Below, in pieces: positions 34,053-42,966 of a stretch of DNA of 48,096 nucleotides. The stretch comes from Desulfuromonas sp. CSMB_57. GTDB taxonomy: Bacteria; Desulfobacterota; Desulfuromonadia; Desulfuromonadales; Syntrophotaleaceae. Position 1 is the stretch's first letter. Each line of letters opens with the position of its first letter. Below the pieces are notes generated by a model. It did not search any database. It was not told the DNA's origin and was given only the letters and a program-made list of their open reading frames with translations. The translations under genes and the position numbers were made by a program. The stretch covers positions 1 to 48,096 of the forward strand of contig NZ_JAFCIY020000004.1 of assembly GCF_020194955.2 (NCBI RefSeq), written 5' to 3'.

Positions 34053-34253
34053 TTAGAGCTTGGTGACGTTGGAAGCCTGGGGACCCTTTTGACCCTGTAC
34101 CACGTCGAAACGCACCCGCTCCCCTTCGGCCAGGGATTTGAAACCCTCGCCCTGGATGGCTGAGAAGTGGACAAATACGTCCGGACCATTGTCTTGCTGA
34201 ATGAAACCGTAGCCCTTGGAGTCATTAAACCATTTCACAGTGCCTTCTGCCAC
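34053..34253 (-). CDS. Cold-shock domain protein (CspA family)
   Basis: 66 aa starting at GTG 34253, with AAGGAG seven bases upstream; the family start AEGTVKWFN follows directly, so upstream in-frame codons are excluded. RNP1 KGYGFI (13-18) and RNP2 DVFVHF (25-30) are intact. It is a small single-stranded nucleic acid-binding OB-fold protein, likely an RNA chaperone. The mRNA has a leader of about 130 bases with a strong hairpin and its own terminator downstream. Cold induction is plausible but not shown by the sequence alone. Confidence 0.96.
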   Translation of the reverse strand: MAEGTVKWFNDSKGYGFIQQDNGPDVFVHFSAIQGEGFKSLAEGERVRFDVVQGQKGPQASNVTKL

Positions 34254-34310
34254 GTCTTGCTCCTTTTCTTGGCTCAACCAAGTTCTCAGGGGTGCAGAGC
34301 AGTTCGACCC

Positions 34311-34346
34311 AACAAAAAGCCGCACCGTCTTCGAAAGACGTGCGGC
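34311..34346 (-). terminator. Terminator-like hairpin in the cold-shock gene leader (possible attenuator)
   Basis: On the minus strand GCCGCAC (34346-34340), AAAGAC-type inner pairs and GTGCGGC (34325-34319) form a 12-base-pair stem with a one-base bulge and a three-base loop, followed by TTTTTG (34318-34313). It lies about 40 bases after the predicted start point and about 60 before the start codon. Confidence 0.6.
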
Positions 34347-34393
34347 AGGCTTTCTTCGTCGACGCTACAATGCACAAATTTACAATTTTGGGT

Positions 34394-34423
34394 AACCTAG
34401 CACAGCCGGTTTGTCCTTGACAA
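34394..34423 (-). promoter_or_regulatory. Promoter of the cold-shock gene
   Basis: Minus strand TTGTCA (34423-34418), an 18-base spacer and TAGGTT (34399-34394) preceded by TGC, an extended -10. The predicted leader is about 130 bases. Confidence 0.6.
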
Positions 34424-34481
34424 GACATTTTTTTCATTGGCGACGGGGTGCTTTTCAGAACACAAATGCTGCGATTTTTCC

Positions 34482-34510
34482 TTGACAGTCAAACCTGACT
34501 TTGTTAAAAG
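34482..34510 (+). promoter_or_regulatory. Promoter of tRNA-Gln
   Basis: TTGACA (34482-34487) with TTAAAA (34504-34509, spacer 16) or TAAAAG (34505-34510, spacer 17), 14 bases before the mature tRNA. Confidence 0.65.
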
Positions 34511-34523
34511 TTGTCCTCGTTTT

Positions 34524-34597
34524 TGGGAGATCGTCTAGCGGCAGGACTACGGACTCTGACTCCGTCAACCTAGGTTCGAATCCTAGTCTCCCAGCCA
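34524..34597 (+). tRNA. tRNA-Gln (CTG)
   Basis: Acceptor TGGGAGA/TCTCCCA (34524-34530 with 34587-34593), discriminator G, encoded CCA at 34595-34597. Anticodon stem ACGGA/TCCGT with anticodon CTG at 34556-34558; T-arm with GGTTCGAATCC. Confidence 0.95.
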
Positions 34598-34605
34598 TAC
34601 ACTAC

Positions 34606-34638
34606 AAAGGGCCACGACATTTCCGTGGCCCTTTTTTT
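34606..34638 (+). terminator. Rho-independent terminator after tRNA-Gln
   Basis: AAAGGGCCACG (34606-34616) pairs with CGTGGCCCTTT (34624-34634), followed by a T run to 34638. Confidence 0.93.
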
Positions 34639-34673
34639 ATAGTAGATGCCGAAAGTTGTTTTGAACTAGAAGG

Positions 34674-34707
34674 GCCGCCCCGAAAATTGATTGGGCGGCT
34701 TTTTTTT
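34674..34707 (+). terminator. Second rho-independent terminator downstream of tRNA-Gln
   Basis: GCCGCCC (34674-34680) pairs with GGGCGGC (34693-34699) around a 12-base loop, followed by eight T (34700-34707). No gene lies between it and the previous terminator; it marks the border where base composition falls. Confidence 0.85.
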
Positions 34708-34841
34708 GAGGGAATGACCTAAACGATTCTGCATTGCTGGTACAATGCAATTGAAATTCTGTCCCTTGACGTAAGCATTTATCAGATAGCGAATGAAAAT
34801 TTTGGATACCAGAAACATCCAATATTTTTCCAATGGTAAAG

Positions 34842-35870
34842 TTATCTTTTAATCTGCAATTCTTGCAAGATGTCTTGAATTATGAGATCTTCTATATAGT
34901 AATTCCCAGGGTGCCATACCAGGTTTTTGTCCCAATATCCTTCAGACTCGAAGATTCGAAAACTTGGTAAACAGTAACTTATTTCACAAATTTTCGGTTC
35001 ACCGAATGCATCAAGGAGAAAATCAAAAGCCAGGGTTCTGGCACCGATTTTTTCGGTGATTTCAAAGGCAATATTTAGAAATCTTTTGTCTATTTTTTTA
35101 TGATCGTAGTCAACAGATCCGCTGCCGGAGGCCCTGAAGTCATCTTTCCTTGCGTGTCTTATAAGCCCGAACGCTCTATCGCCAACGATTGTAATTCTGG
35201 TGTCAAAATCATTTCCCGGCAAAAAATCTTGAAAATATATGTAACCAATTTGTCTGGGAATTATTCTGTTGGCATAGTAGTATTTAATAAAAAATTTGGG
35301 CATTCTTTTGATTTTTTCGAAAAAATGTGACATGTCTTTTGTATGTTTAATTTTTATTTTGCTGTCAGCAAAAAATTCACCCATTGGTTTAAATCCAGAA
35401 GAGAAAGACTTTTGGCAAAGACGCTCAGCCTCCTTGCGAGTTTTTGCCAATTTTACATTGGTTGATGCAGATCCACATCTGAGCTTGAAAACTTTAGGGA
35501 AATGAGCGTTTTTAATAAATTCAAGGGCCTTTTCTTTTGAATAAAAGATATCTGTTGTAATTAATGGTGCACCAAGTGCTTCCAGTAGATATTTTTGCCC
35601 AATTTTGTCATCGTAATGCCAACATGTATCAAGGTTTGGGTATACAAGTATTCCCATTTTTTCAACAGATGCAATGATTTGCCTTGCAACAATTTGACTT
35701 TCTGGCTGAATCCACCGCCAATGCCATAGCAATACCTTGCAATTTTCGAGTGTTTTAATAATTTTCGAATCAAAACAATCAACAATTTGAAAATCTATAT
35801 GATTTTTTTCACAATATTCAATCCATCTTTCAGAAAAGTCACCATCGGCTCCATGGATAGCAATCTTCAT
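34842..35870 (-). CDS. ATP-grasp fold protein (RimK/D-Ala ligase-like), AT-rich, probably acquired
   Basis: 342 aa. ATP-grasp features: a lysine-bearing strand PKVFKLRCGSASTNVKL near 125-141, DFDTRITIVGDRAFGLIRH near 221-239, and the Mg-binding strand FDFLLDAFGEPKICEIS near 285-301. An N-terminal pre-ATP-grasp domain (about 1-95) starts MKIAIHGADGDFSERW. Such proteins ligate an amine to a carboxylate through an acyl phosphate; similar stand-alone members occur in surface-polysaccharide or peptide-modification islands, but no partner is encoded here. Base composition is far more AT-rich than the neighbours (17 G+C in 60 bases at 35041-35100, against 38 in 60 at 33241-33300). AGGAG lies upstream of the ATG at 35870. 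Confidence 0.75.
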   Translation of the reverse strand: MKIAIHGADGDFSERWIEYCEKNHIDFQIVDCFDSKIIKTLENCKVLLWHWRWIQPESQIVARQIIASVEKMGILVYPNLDTCWHYDDKIGQKYLLEALGAPLITTDIFYSKEKALEFIKNAHFPKVFKLRCGSASTNVKLAKTRKEAERLCQKSFSSGFKPMGEFFADSKIKIKHTKDMSHFFEKIKRMPKFFIKYYYANRIIPRQIGYIYFQDFLPGNDFDTRITIVGDRAFGLIRHARKDDFRASGSGSVDYDHKKIDKRFLNIAFEITEKIGARTLAFDFLLDAFGEPKICEISYCLPSFRIFESEGYWDKNLVWHPGNYYIEDLIIQDILQELQIKR

Positions 35871-36168
35871 ATTTGAAAATTCTCCTATTTGGGCTAAAAG
35901 TTCAACAAGAATGTGTAGGCAGGAATGTTTGCTACCATTCTACTATGTGTTTTCTATTATAAAAGATCTGTAGCAAAAAAATTCAGTATAATTAATTATA
36001 AAAAAATAGATTGCCTCTCTTTTGGAATTTAGATTTTCTCTGTTTGCGCTTTTCGAGCAAGAATGCTAAGTTTCTAGAATTCATACGTTTCTGTTCTACG
36101 TTTGGGCTCACGGCCTAACGCCGGCTCTCTGTGCCGGCTATATTCAAACCAGTCCGCAGGAGGCAAAC
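35871..36168. other. AT-rich intergenic region
   Basis: No gene is seen. A TATAAT box on the minus strand (35961-35956) may serve the ATP-grasp gene, without a clear -35 box. At the right end a GCCGGC/GCCGGC hairpin (36120-36125 with 36133-36138) precedes the small gene at 36169. The composition returns to GC-rich near 36100. Confidence 0.4.
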
Positions 36169-36399
36169 ATGTGGTACTTTTACTGCTCGCATGGAACTTT
36201 TACCATTGCCGTCGAACCGTCCGGGAGTTATGGCTTGTGGTTTGATACGGAAAAACTCGGGTCTTACCCCCTCCCAGAGGCTGCTGCCGAAGCTGTAGCA
36301 AAACAAAAGACCGGTCTTGCGGCGTGGGATGACTTACCCAACATCTCTGCACCCGGTTCTTTGGCAGACTGGATGGCAATGAGAACCACCGCACGCTGA
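36169..36399 (+). CDS. Small conserved-looking protein of unknown function
   Basis: 76 aa. The ATG at 36169 has a good Shine-Dalgarno (CAGGAGG). The protein begins MWYFYCSHGTFTIAVEPSG and is rich in aromatic residues in the first half, with Ala-rich AAAEAVAKQK in the second, suggesting a small beta-hairpin plus helix domain. There is no signal peptide or membrane segment. I do not recognise a family. Composition matches the host, unlike the AT-rich gene to its left. It could be co-transcribed with acuC, 62 bases downstream. Confidence 0.6.
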   Translation: MWYFYCSHGTFTIAVEPSGSYGLWFDTEKLGSYPLPEAAAEAVAKQKTGLAAWDDLPNISAPGSLADWMAMRTTAR

Positions 36400-36460
36400 T
36401 TGATGGCCAAATGGCCCGGCGCCAAAGGGTTTTAGGTGCCGTGGCTCGGTGGAGAATTGT

Positions 36461-37606
36461 ATGGATGAGTGCGTCGCCTGGATTTATTCGCACCGGTTCA
36501 ACGCCTTTTCGTTTGGACAGGACCATCCTTTCAAGATCCAGCGGCTGGCGCTGACTTTCCAATTATGCCAGGAATTGGGGTTGCTGGATGGAAAGTCCGT
36601 GGATTTAGTTGAATGCCCTCCGGCCCGCGAAGAGGATCTGCTGGTCTTTCATCGTCGGGACTACGTTCAAGCCTTGAGGGAATTCAGTCAGGGCGAGGGC
36701 GGCCGTGCCAACTTCATGTTTGGTCTGGGCGATGTTGAAAATCCTGTGTTTCCAGGTCTTTTTGAGTGGGCTTTGTTGGGTTGCGGCGGTACCTTGGAAG
36801 CAGTCAGGCAGGTTCTTGATCAGCGGTGCCGGCGCGCCTTCAATATTGCCGGCGGGTGGCATCATGCTCATGCCGCCCGCGCATCCGGTTTCAGTTATGT
36901 CAACGATGCCGTCATCGCCATTGAGGAGGCGGTGCGCAAAGGGCGCCGGGTGGCCTATGTCGATCTCGACGCCCATCACGGCGACGGGGTCCAGGAGGCG
37001 TTTTACGACACGGATCGGGTGCTGACCATTTCCCTGCATGAAACCGGCAAGGATTTCTTTCCGCATACCGGGTTTCCCAGGGAAATGGGACGCGGTCAAG
37101 GCTATGGCTATGCGGCAAATGTCCCTTTGGTGGCCCATTCCGACGATTTGATTTTTGAACAGGCCTTCCGGCGTGTCGTGCTGCCCTTGTTGTCGGCATA
37201 TCGTCCGGATATCCTGGTCACGCAACTGGGTATGGATGTGCTTCGTACCGATCCGTTGACCCGATTGGAGTTGACCACCGGCTCCGTGGAATATGCCGCC
37301 CGCTGTTTTCTGCATACCGGGTTGCCTTGGGTGGCCCTTGGCGGTGGCGGCTATGATAAGATCAATGTGGCCAGAGGTTGGTCCCTGGTTTGGGCCATCA
37401 TGACGGGCTGTTCGGTACCCGATCTGTTGCCCCCCGGATTCAATCGCTTGGCCTCCTCTTTGGGATATCATTCCGGTCGTTTGCGGGACTTGCCGCATCT
37501 GGCTCATCCAGACGACTTTTGCCGGGCCCAGGATTCTCTGGAACGCCATGTGGCCTTTCTGGAGCGGCGCCTGTTTCCACTGCATGGAATTCCTTCCAGG
37601 GGCTAG
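36461..37606 (+). CDS. acuC: Histone deacetylase family protein (AcuC-like)
   Basis: 381 aa from the ATG at 36461, with GGAG six bases upstream; GTG 36449 is also in frame. Arginase/deacetylase fold with the zinc-deacetylase signatures GGWHHAHAARASGFSYVND (His134, His135), VDLDAHHGDGVQEAFY near 170, an Asp in LGMDVLRTDPL, and a C-terminal GGGGYD. AcuC-type enzymes remove acetyl groups from lysines, for example from acetyl-CoA synthetase, and so can control acetate metabolism. No acuA-type acetyltransferase of standard form is adjacent, but an unknown gene starts two bases after its stop. Confidence 0.93.
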   Translation: MDECVAWIYSHRFNAFSFGQDHPFKIQRLALTFQLCQELGLLDGKSVDLVECPPAREEDLLVFHRRDYVQALREFSQGEGGRANFMFGLGDVENPVFPGLFEWALLGCGGTLEAVRQVLDQRCRRAFNIAGGWHHAHAARASGFSYVNDAVIAIEEAVRKGRRVAYVDLDAHHGDGVQEAFYDTDRVLTISLHETGKDFFPHTGFPREMGRGQGYGYAANVPLVAHSDDLIFEQAFRRVVLPLLSAYRPDILVTQLGMDVLRTDPLTRLELTTGSVEYAARCFLHTGLPWVALGGGGYDKINVARGWSLVWAIMTGCSVPDLLPPGFNRLASSLGYHSGRLRDLPHLAHPDDFCRAQDSLERHVAFLERRLFPLHGIPSRG

Positions 37607-37608
37607 TA

Positions 37609-38412
37609 ATGGCAATCGATCGGAAATCGACTATCGATATGCCGGGAATGGCGCCAAACAGCCTGAGGGATATCAATGCCCTGCCGATTAGGGAAAAGGA
37701 AGCGTGGTATCGTCGCCTGATACCTGCCCGTCTGTTTCAGCGATACTCCCTTGAGCAAACCGGTTGCGTGCTGTTCGTCGGTCCCGAAGGGTTGGGCTTG
37801 GCCCGCATCGAAGTACGCCTTCGGCCGGACGATGAGGATTGCCTGTTTTTTCTGGAGATGCTGGATACTCCTTACGGACAAATCGAATTGGCTTTTTGCA
37901 TCATCAATGCGCCGGAGGGACCCCGTTTCGACGTGGACCGGGATGCTTCGGGGCGTGACAATCTTTTCGCCACGGTGCGCCGCAACTTGGAGGCGGAGGT
38001 CCTCGCCATGCAGGCGGGTCTCTGTCCTCACCAGGTGCGACCCGGACTAGGGTTGTTCAGGGATTTTTTTCTAGAATTCGAAGCCTTTGTCGGGCAGTTG
38101 GGTCGGGACACGATTATTGCGGAACCTCTTTCCTACAATAATGCGATTCAATATGAACAGCTTGGATTCGACTATATCACCGGCAAGCAGTTGATGCTCT
38201 GGATCGATCGGGAGTTTCAGCCTGGAGGCGTCCTTTTTGGACGGCTGGACGGTACTTCGCCCTTTCGGCAACCGGGCATGGAACGCACGGTACGCGGCCG
38301 GAGTTGGGCTATTCATGACGGCATCCTGGGACGTCCTTGGGACGGGGTCAAGATTTACAAGGCAGTGGGATACCATGCCGGCATCGACACTTTCCCAGCC
38401 AGGACCTGGTAG
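37609..38412 (+). CDS. Conserved-looking protein of unknown function coupled to acuC
   Basis: 267 aa from the ATG at 37609, two bases after the acuC stop. There is no signal peptide or membrane segment. About 60-120 is beta-rich (CVLFVGPEGLGLARIEVRL, LFFLEMLDTPYGQIELAFC). The C-terminal third contains FVGQLGRDTIIAEPLSYNNA followed by YEQLGFDYITGKQLM, which recalls the closing motif of GNAT acetyltransferases (AxxxYExxGF), but no convincing acetyl-CoA loop is visible. Tight coupling to a deacetylase gene suggests a shared process. I do not recognise the family and give no function. Confidence 0.7.
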   Translation: MAIDRKSTIDMPGMAPNSLRDINALPIREKEAWYRRLIPARLFQRYSLEQTGCVLFVGPEGLGLARIEVRLRPDDEDCLFFLEMLDTPYGQIELAFCIINAPEGPRFDVDRDASGRDNLFATVRRNLEAEVLAMQAGLCPHQVRPGLGLFRDFFLEFEAFVGQLGRDTIIAEPLSYNNAIQYEQLGFDYITGKQLMLWIDREFQPGGVLFGRLDGTSPFRQPGMERTVRGRSWAIHDGILGRPWDGVKIYKAVGYHAGIDTFPARTW

Positions 38413-38558
38413 CAAGGAGAACTGGGAATAGCATTGTTCAATGGTCGGCGTGAACCCTTTACATGAATTGGCAGGCTTCTGCCTTCGGGGTGGGCAAAAT
38501 CACGTTTCAGGTGGTGTGAAGAGCTTTGGCGGGAGCCCGTTCGCTACGGATATTTCCG

Positions 38559-38587
38559 TTGAAAAAAAACCGCAATCCTGATTTAAT
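38559..38587 (+). promoter_or_regulatory. Promoter of the aminotransferase gene
   Basis: TTGAAA (38559-38564), a 17-base spacer and TTTAAT (38582-38587), 74 bases before the start codon. Confidence 0.55.
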
Positions 38588-38661
38588 GCGGCCCGATTCG
38601 GCCCGGGAAAAGCCCGTTCCGAACAGGACTTGACGACGCAACGGACCTTGGAGGAAAAGGC

Positions 38662-39969
38662 GTGAATCCGCTGGCAATCGAACTCAACAAAAAGTTGGAG
38701 CAGCACAGTCCGGCCGTTTTGGCCATGCTTTCCACCCTGGGCAAGGAGCTGTTTTTCCCCAAGGGGATTCTCAGCCAGTCGGCGGAAGCCAAGGAAAAAG
38801 CCCACCGCTTCGATGCCACCATCGGTATCGCCACGGAAAAGGGCCAGCCCATGTTCCTGCCTTGCATGGGGGCCAAGTTGAGTGCCTTTGCGCCCAAGGA
38901 TATTTTCCCCTATGCACCGCCGGCCGGCAAGCCCGAGTTGCGCCGCCTTTGGCGGGAGAAAATGTTGCGGGACAATCCGGGGCTGCGGAGCAAACAATTC
39001 AGTAACCCGATTGTGACCAATGCTCTGACCCACGGCCTGGCCATCGTCGCCGATCTGTTCGTCGAGCCCGGTGACCACATCATTCTGCCCGATATGCTGT
39101 GGGGCAATTACAATCTCACTTTCGCTACCCGGCGGGGAGCGATTTTGCGCAAGCACGTTACCTTCAATCAAGCGGGCGGATACCATGTTGACGCCTTCCG
39201 GCAGACGTTGCGGGAAACCGCGGCGGCTCGAGGCAAGGCGGTCGTGTTGCTCAACTTCCCCAACAACCCGAGTGGCTACACGCCCACCGAGTCCGAAGCC
39301 GATGCCTTGGTACAGGCCTTATATGAAGAGGCGGCGGCAGGCTGCAACGTGGTTGCCGTGACGGACGATGCCTACTTCGGATTGTTCTATGAGGAGGTCC
39401 TGAAGGAATCCCTGTTTGCCCGCCTGGCCAACCGCCATCCGCGATTGCTGGCCGTCAAGTTGGATGGCGCAACCAAGGAAGAATTCGCCTGGGGATTCCG
39501 CACGGGCTTCATCACCTTTGCCGATGGCCATGACAGCCCGCAGCCCGAGGTTCTGACCGCGCTGGAAACCAAGACCATGGGGATCATTCGAGGAACTATC
39601 TCCAACTGTCCCCATCCATCCCAGACGTTTGTCATCGATGCTCTCAAATCGCCGGATTACGAGGCTCAAAAATTGGAGAAATTCGAGATTCTCCGGGGCC
39701 GGGCCCGTAAAACCAAAGCAGTTTTGGATGCCGGCGGTTTTGAACAGGCGTGGGAATATTATCCCTTCAATTCGGGTTACTTCATGTGCCTGAAACTGAA
39801 AAATGTGGATGCCGAGCGCCTGCGCCTGCATCTCCTCGACAATTATGGCGTGGGCACCATCGCCATCAATGCAACGGATCTGCGTATCGCGTTTTCCTGC
39901 ATCGAGGAGGAGGATATTCCCGAACTGTTCCAGTTGATTCATCAGGCGGTACGGGATCTGACCGTCTGA
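38662..39969 (+). CDS. PLP-dependent aminotransferase class I/II
   Basis: 435 aa starting at GTG 38662 behind GGAGGAAAAGG. Fold type I: a cofactor-phosphate region TNALTHGLAIVADLFVEPGDHI near 115-136, LLNFPNNPSGYTPT near 195-208, DDAYFGLFY near 234-242, and the probable PLP lysine in LDGATKEE (Lys272), followed by GFRTGF with an Arg. The C-terminal small domain is complete. It transfers an amino group between an amino acid and a 2-oxo acid; the substrate cannot be named from the sequence. It appears to be a single-gene unit, with cca following after 67 bases. Confidence 0.87.
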   Translation: MNPLAIELNKKLEQHSPAVLAMLSTLGKELFFPKGILSQSAEAKEKAHRFDATIGIATEKGQPMFLPCMGAKLSAFAPKDIFPYAPPAGKPELRRLWREKMLRDNPGLRSKQFSNPIVTNALTHGLAIVADLFVEPGDHIILPDMLWGNYNLTFATRRGAILRKHVTFNQAGGYHVDAFRQTLRETAAARGKAVVLLNFPNNPSGYTPTESEADALVQALYEEAAAGCNVVAVTDDAYFGLFYEEVLKESLFARLANRHPRLLAVKLDGATKEEFAWGFRTGFITFADGHDSPQPEVLTALETKTMGIIRGTISNCPHPSQTFVIDALKSPDYEAQKLEKFEILRGRARKTKAVLDAGGFEQAWEYYPFNSGYFMCLKLKNVDAERLRLHLLDNYGVGTIAINATDLRIAFSCIEEEDIPELFQLIHQAVRDLTV

Positions 39970-40036
39970 GCCGGGGTTACCGGTTGGCCCGGCGGCATCC
40001 CGGTACATCCCGAAGCCCGGCCGAAGGGAGTTGGTG

Positions 40037-41469
<1,433 letters not shown>

Positions 41470-41482
41470 ATTACCTATTTGA

Positions 41483-41517
41483 AGCTCCGATTCCTGCATG
41501 AGGGTCGGAGTTTTTTT
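41483..41517 (+). terminator. Rho-independent terminator after tRNA-Gly
   Basis: CTCCGA (41485-41490) pairs with TCGGAG (41505-41510), flanking A-T pairs add to the stem, followed by seven T. Confidence 0.85.
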
Positions 41518-41595
41518 ATGCCCGGACGTTGCTCGTCAGGCCAGGCCTGTGCTAGCCTGTATCCAAATGTTTTTTTCCATGCAAGGCGACCTAGG

Positions 41596-41796
41596 ATGAC
41601 TCAAAACACACCTTCGACCATCCGCATTTTTCCCTGTCCACAATGCGGCCGACCCAGTCCGATGGACCATAACCCTGACCGCCCATTCTGTTCCCCGCGT
41701 TGTCGTCTCATGGATCTCGGGGCCTGGGTGGATGAACGCTACCGGGTCCCCGCGGAAGAACCGGCGGAGGAGTTTTCAAATGATGATGAATCCTGA
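41596..41796 (+). CDS. yacG: YacG-family zinc protein (DNA gyrase inhibitor type)
   Basis: 66 aa from the ATG at 41596 (CTAGG upstream, weak). Four cysteines C14, C17, C32 and C36 in CPQCG and FCSPRC, followed by RLMDLGAW, reproduce the YacG zinc motif. The acidic C-terminal tail is typical. In E. coli YacG binds GyrB and inhibits gyrase activity. It lies upstream of queD, with 37 bases between. Confidence 0.9.
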   Translation: MTQNTPSTIRIFPCPQCGRPSPMDHNPDRPFCSPRCRLMDLGAWVDERYRVPAEEPAEEFSNDDES

Positions 41797-41833
41797 AAAA
41801 TACTAAAAATCAAATACCTAAAGAGGAAATCTC

Positions 41834-42205
41834 ATGTATCACCTTACTATTAAGACGCATTTCGCCGCTGCGCATAAACTGATGAACTATCAAGGTGACT
41901 GCGAGCATCTGCACGGGCATAACTGGAAGATTGAAGTTACCGTAGCCACCCGGGAGTTGGATGCCGCCGGGCTCGGTATCGATTTCAAGATTCTCAAACG
42001 GGAAACCAATCAGATCCTGGACCAGTTGGATCATAAGTATCTCAATGAGTTGCCGTTCTTTCGGGAGGTCAGTCCGTCATCGGAAAATATTGCCCGGTTT
42101 CTTTATGAAAGCCTGGTTCAGCGCTTTGCCGAACGTCAGGTTCGGATGGAGAGCGTGAAGGTTTGGGAGTCGGACAATGCCTGTGCCAGTTACACCGCCG
42201 ACTGA
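41834..42205 (+). CDS. queD: 6-carboxy-5,6,7,8-tetrahydropterin synthase (QueD)
   Basis: 123 aa of the PTPS fold, with GAGGAAA upstream of the ATG at 41834. Zinc ligands His14, His27 and His29 occur in AAHKL and CEHLHGHNW, with catalytic Cys23 and a downstream DHKYLNEL pattern. It converts dihydroneopterin triphosphate to carboxytetrahydropterin, the substrate of QueE, encoded directly after with a 29-base overlap. The C-terminal VWESDNACASY supplies the conserved Glu. Together these mark queuosine/7-deazaguanine synthesis. Confidence 0.95.
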   Translation: MYHLTIKTHFAAAHKLMNYQGDCEHLHGHNWKIEVTVATRELDAAGLGIDFKILKRETNQILDQLDHKYLNELPFFREVSPSSENIARFLYESLVQRFAERQVRMESVKVWESDNACASYTAD

Positions 42206-42938
42206 GGCCGATCTGGTCGAGATTTTCTCTTCCATTCAGGGCGAAGGATTGCTCATCGGTTGCCGGCAGATCTTCATTCGTGCCGCGGGCTGCAACCTGA
42301 CCTGCGCCTATTGCGACACCGATTTTGCCTCGCGCAGTCATTGCCGCATGGAAGAGGCCCCGGGTGCCGGGCTGTTTCGAAACCTGCCTAATCCCGTCGC
42401 TCTGGAAACCCTGTCGGCGATAATCGACACCTGGCTGCGGCAGGCACCAGGCATGCACCACTCCATCAGCCTGACAGGCGGCGAGCCTTTGCTGCAGGCT
42501 TCCGTCTGGGCAGCCTGGCTGCCCGTTTTATGCAGTATGTTGCCCATTCACCTGGAAACCAACGGTACTCTGGCTGCGGCACTGCCACCATTGCTGCCCT
42601 ATTTGGACTGGGTGTCCATGGACGTGAAGCTGGAATCCATGACCGGCGCGGCCACGCCCTGGGAGGCCCATGAAGCCTTTTTGGCCCATGCCGGTGCGAC
42701 GGGTTGGAGCGTTAAGCTGGTGGTGGGCGAGGAAACCCCGGACGAAGAAGTCGTTCAAGCGGTGCGCATGGTACAGGCCCTGGCTCCCCACGTGCCGGTG
42801 ATTCTGCAACCGGTTACCCGCAAGGGGGCGACCGATCGCCGGTTCGGATGGCTCATGGACCTGCAGTGCCTGGCCGCGGGACACCATCCTTTGATCCGGG
42901 TCATTCCCCAGACTCATGTATTTTTGAACCTGCTGTGA
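42177..42938 (+). CDS. queE: 7-carboxy-7-deazaguanine synthase (QueE), radical SAM
   Basis: 253 aa; the ATG at 42177 lies inside queD and has GGAG upstream. N-terminal EIFSSIQGEG and the radical SAM cluster CNLTCAYC with Cys39, Cys43 and Cys46, then SLTGGEPLLQ near 100-109, HLETNGT near 126-132 and a C-terminal RVIPQTHVFLN, all typical of QueE. It rearranges carboxytetrahydropterin to 7-carboxy-7-deazaguanine. QueC and QueF are not encoded in the window. Confidence 0.95.
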   Translation: MPVPVTPPTEADLVEIFSSIQGEGLLIGCRQIFIRAAGCNLTCAYCDTDFASRSHCRMEEAPGAGLFRNLPNPVALETLSAIIDTWLRQAPGMHHSISLTGGEPLLQASVWAAWLPVLCSMLPIHLETNGTLAAALPPLLPYLDWVSMDVKLESMTGAATPWEAHEAFLAHAGATGWSVKLVVGEETPDEEVVQAVRMVQALAPHVPVILQPVTRKGATDRRFGWLMDLQCLAAGHHPLIRVIPQTHVFLNLL

Positions 42939-42966
42939 GAGCGGGCGTGCCTGTCGGGAGGATGCC

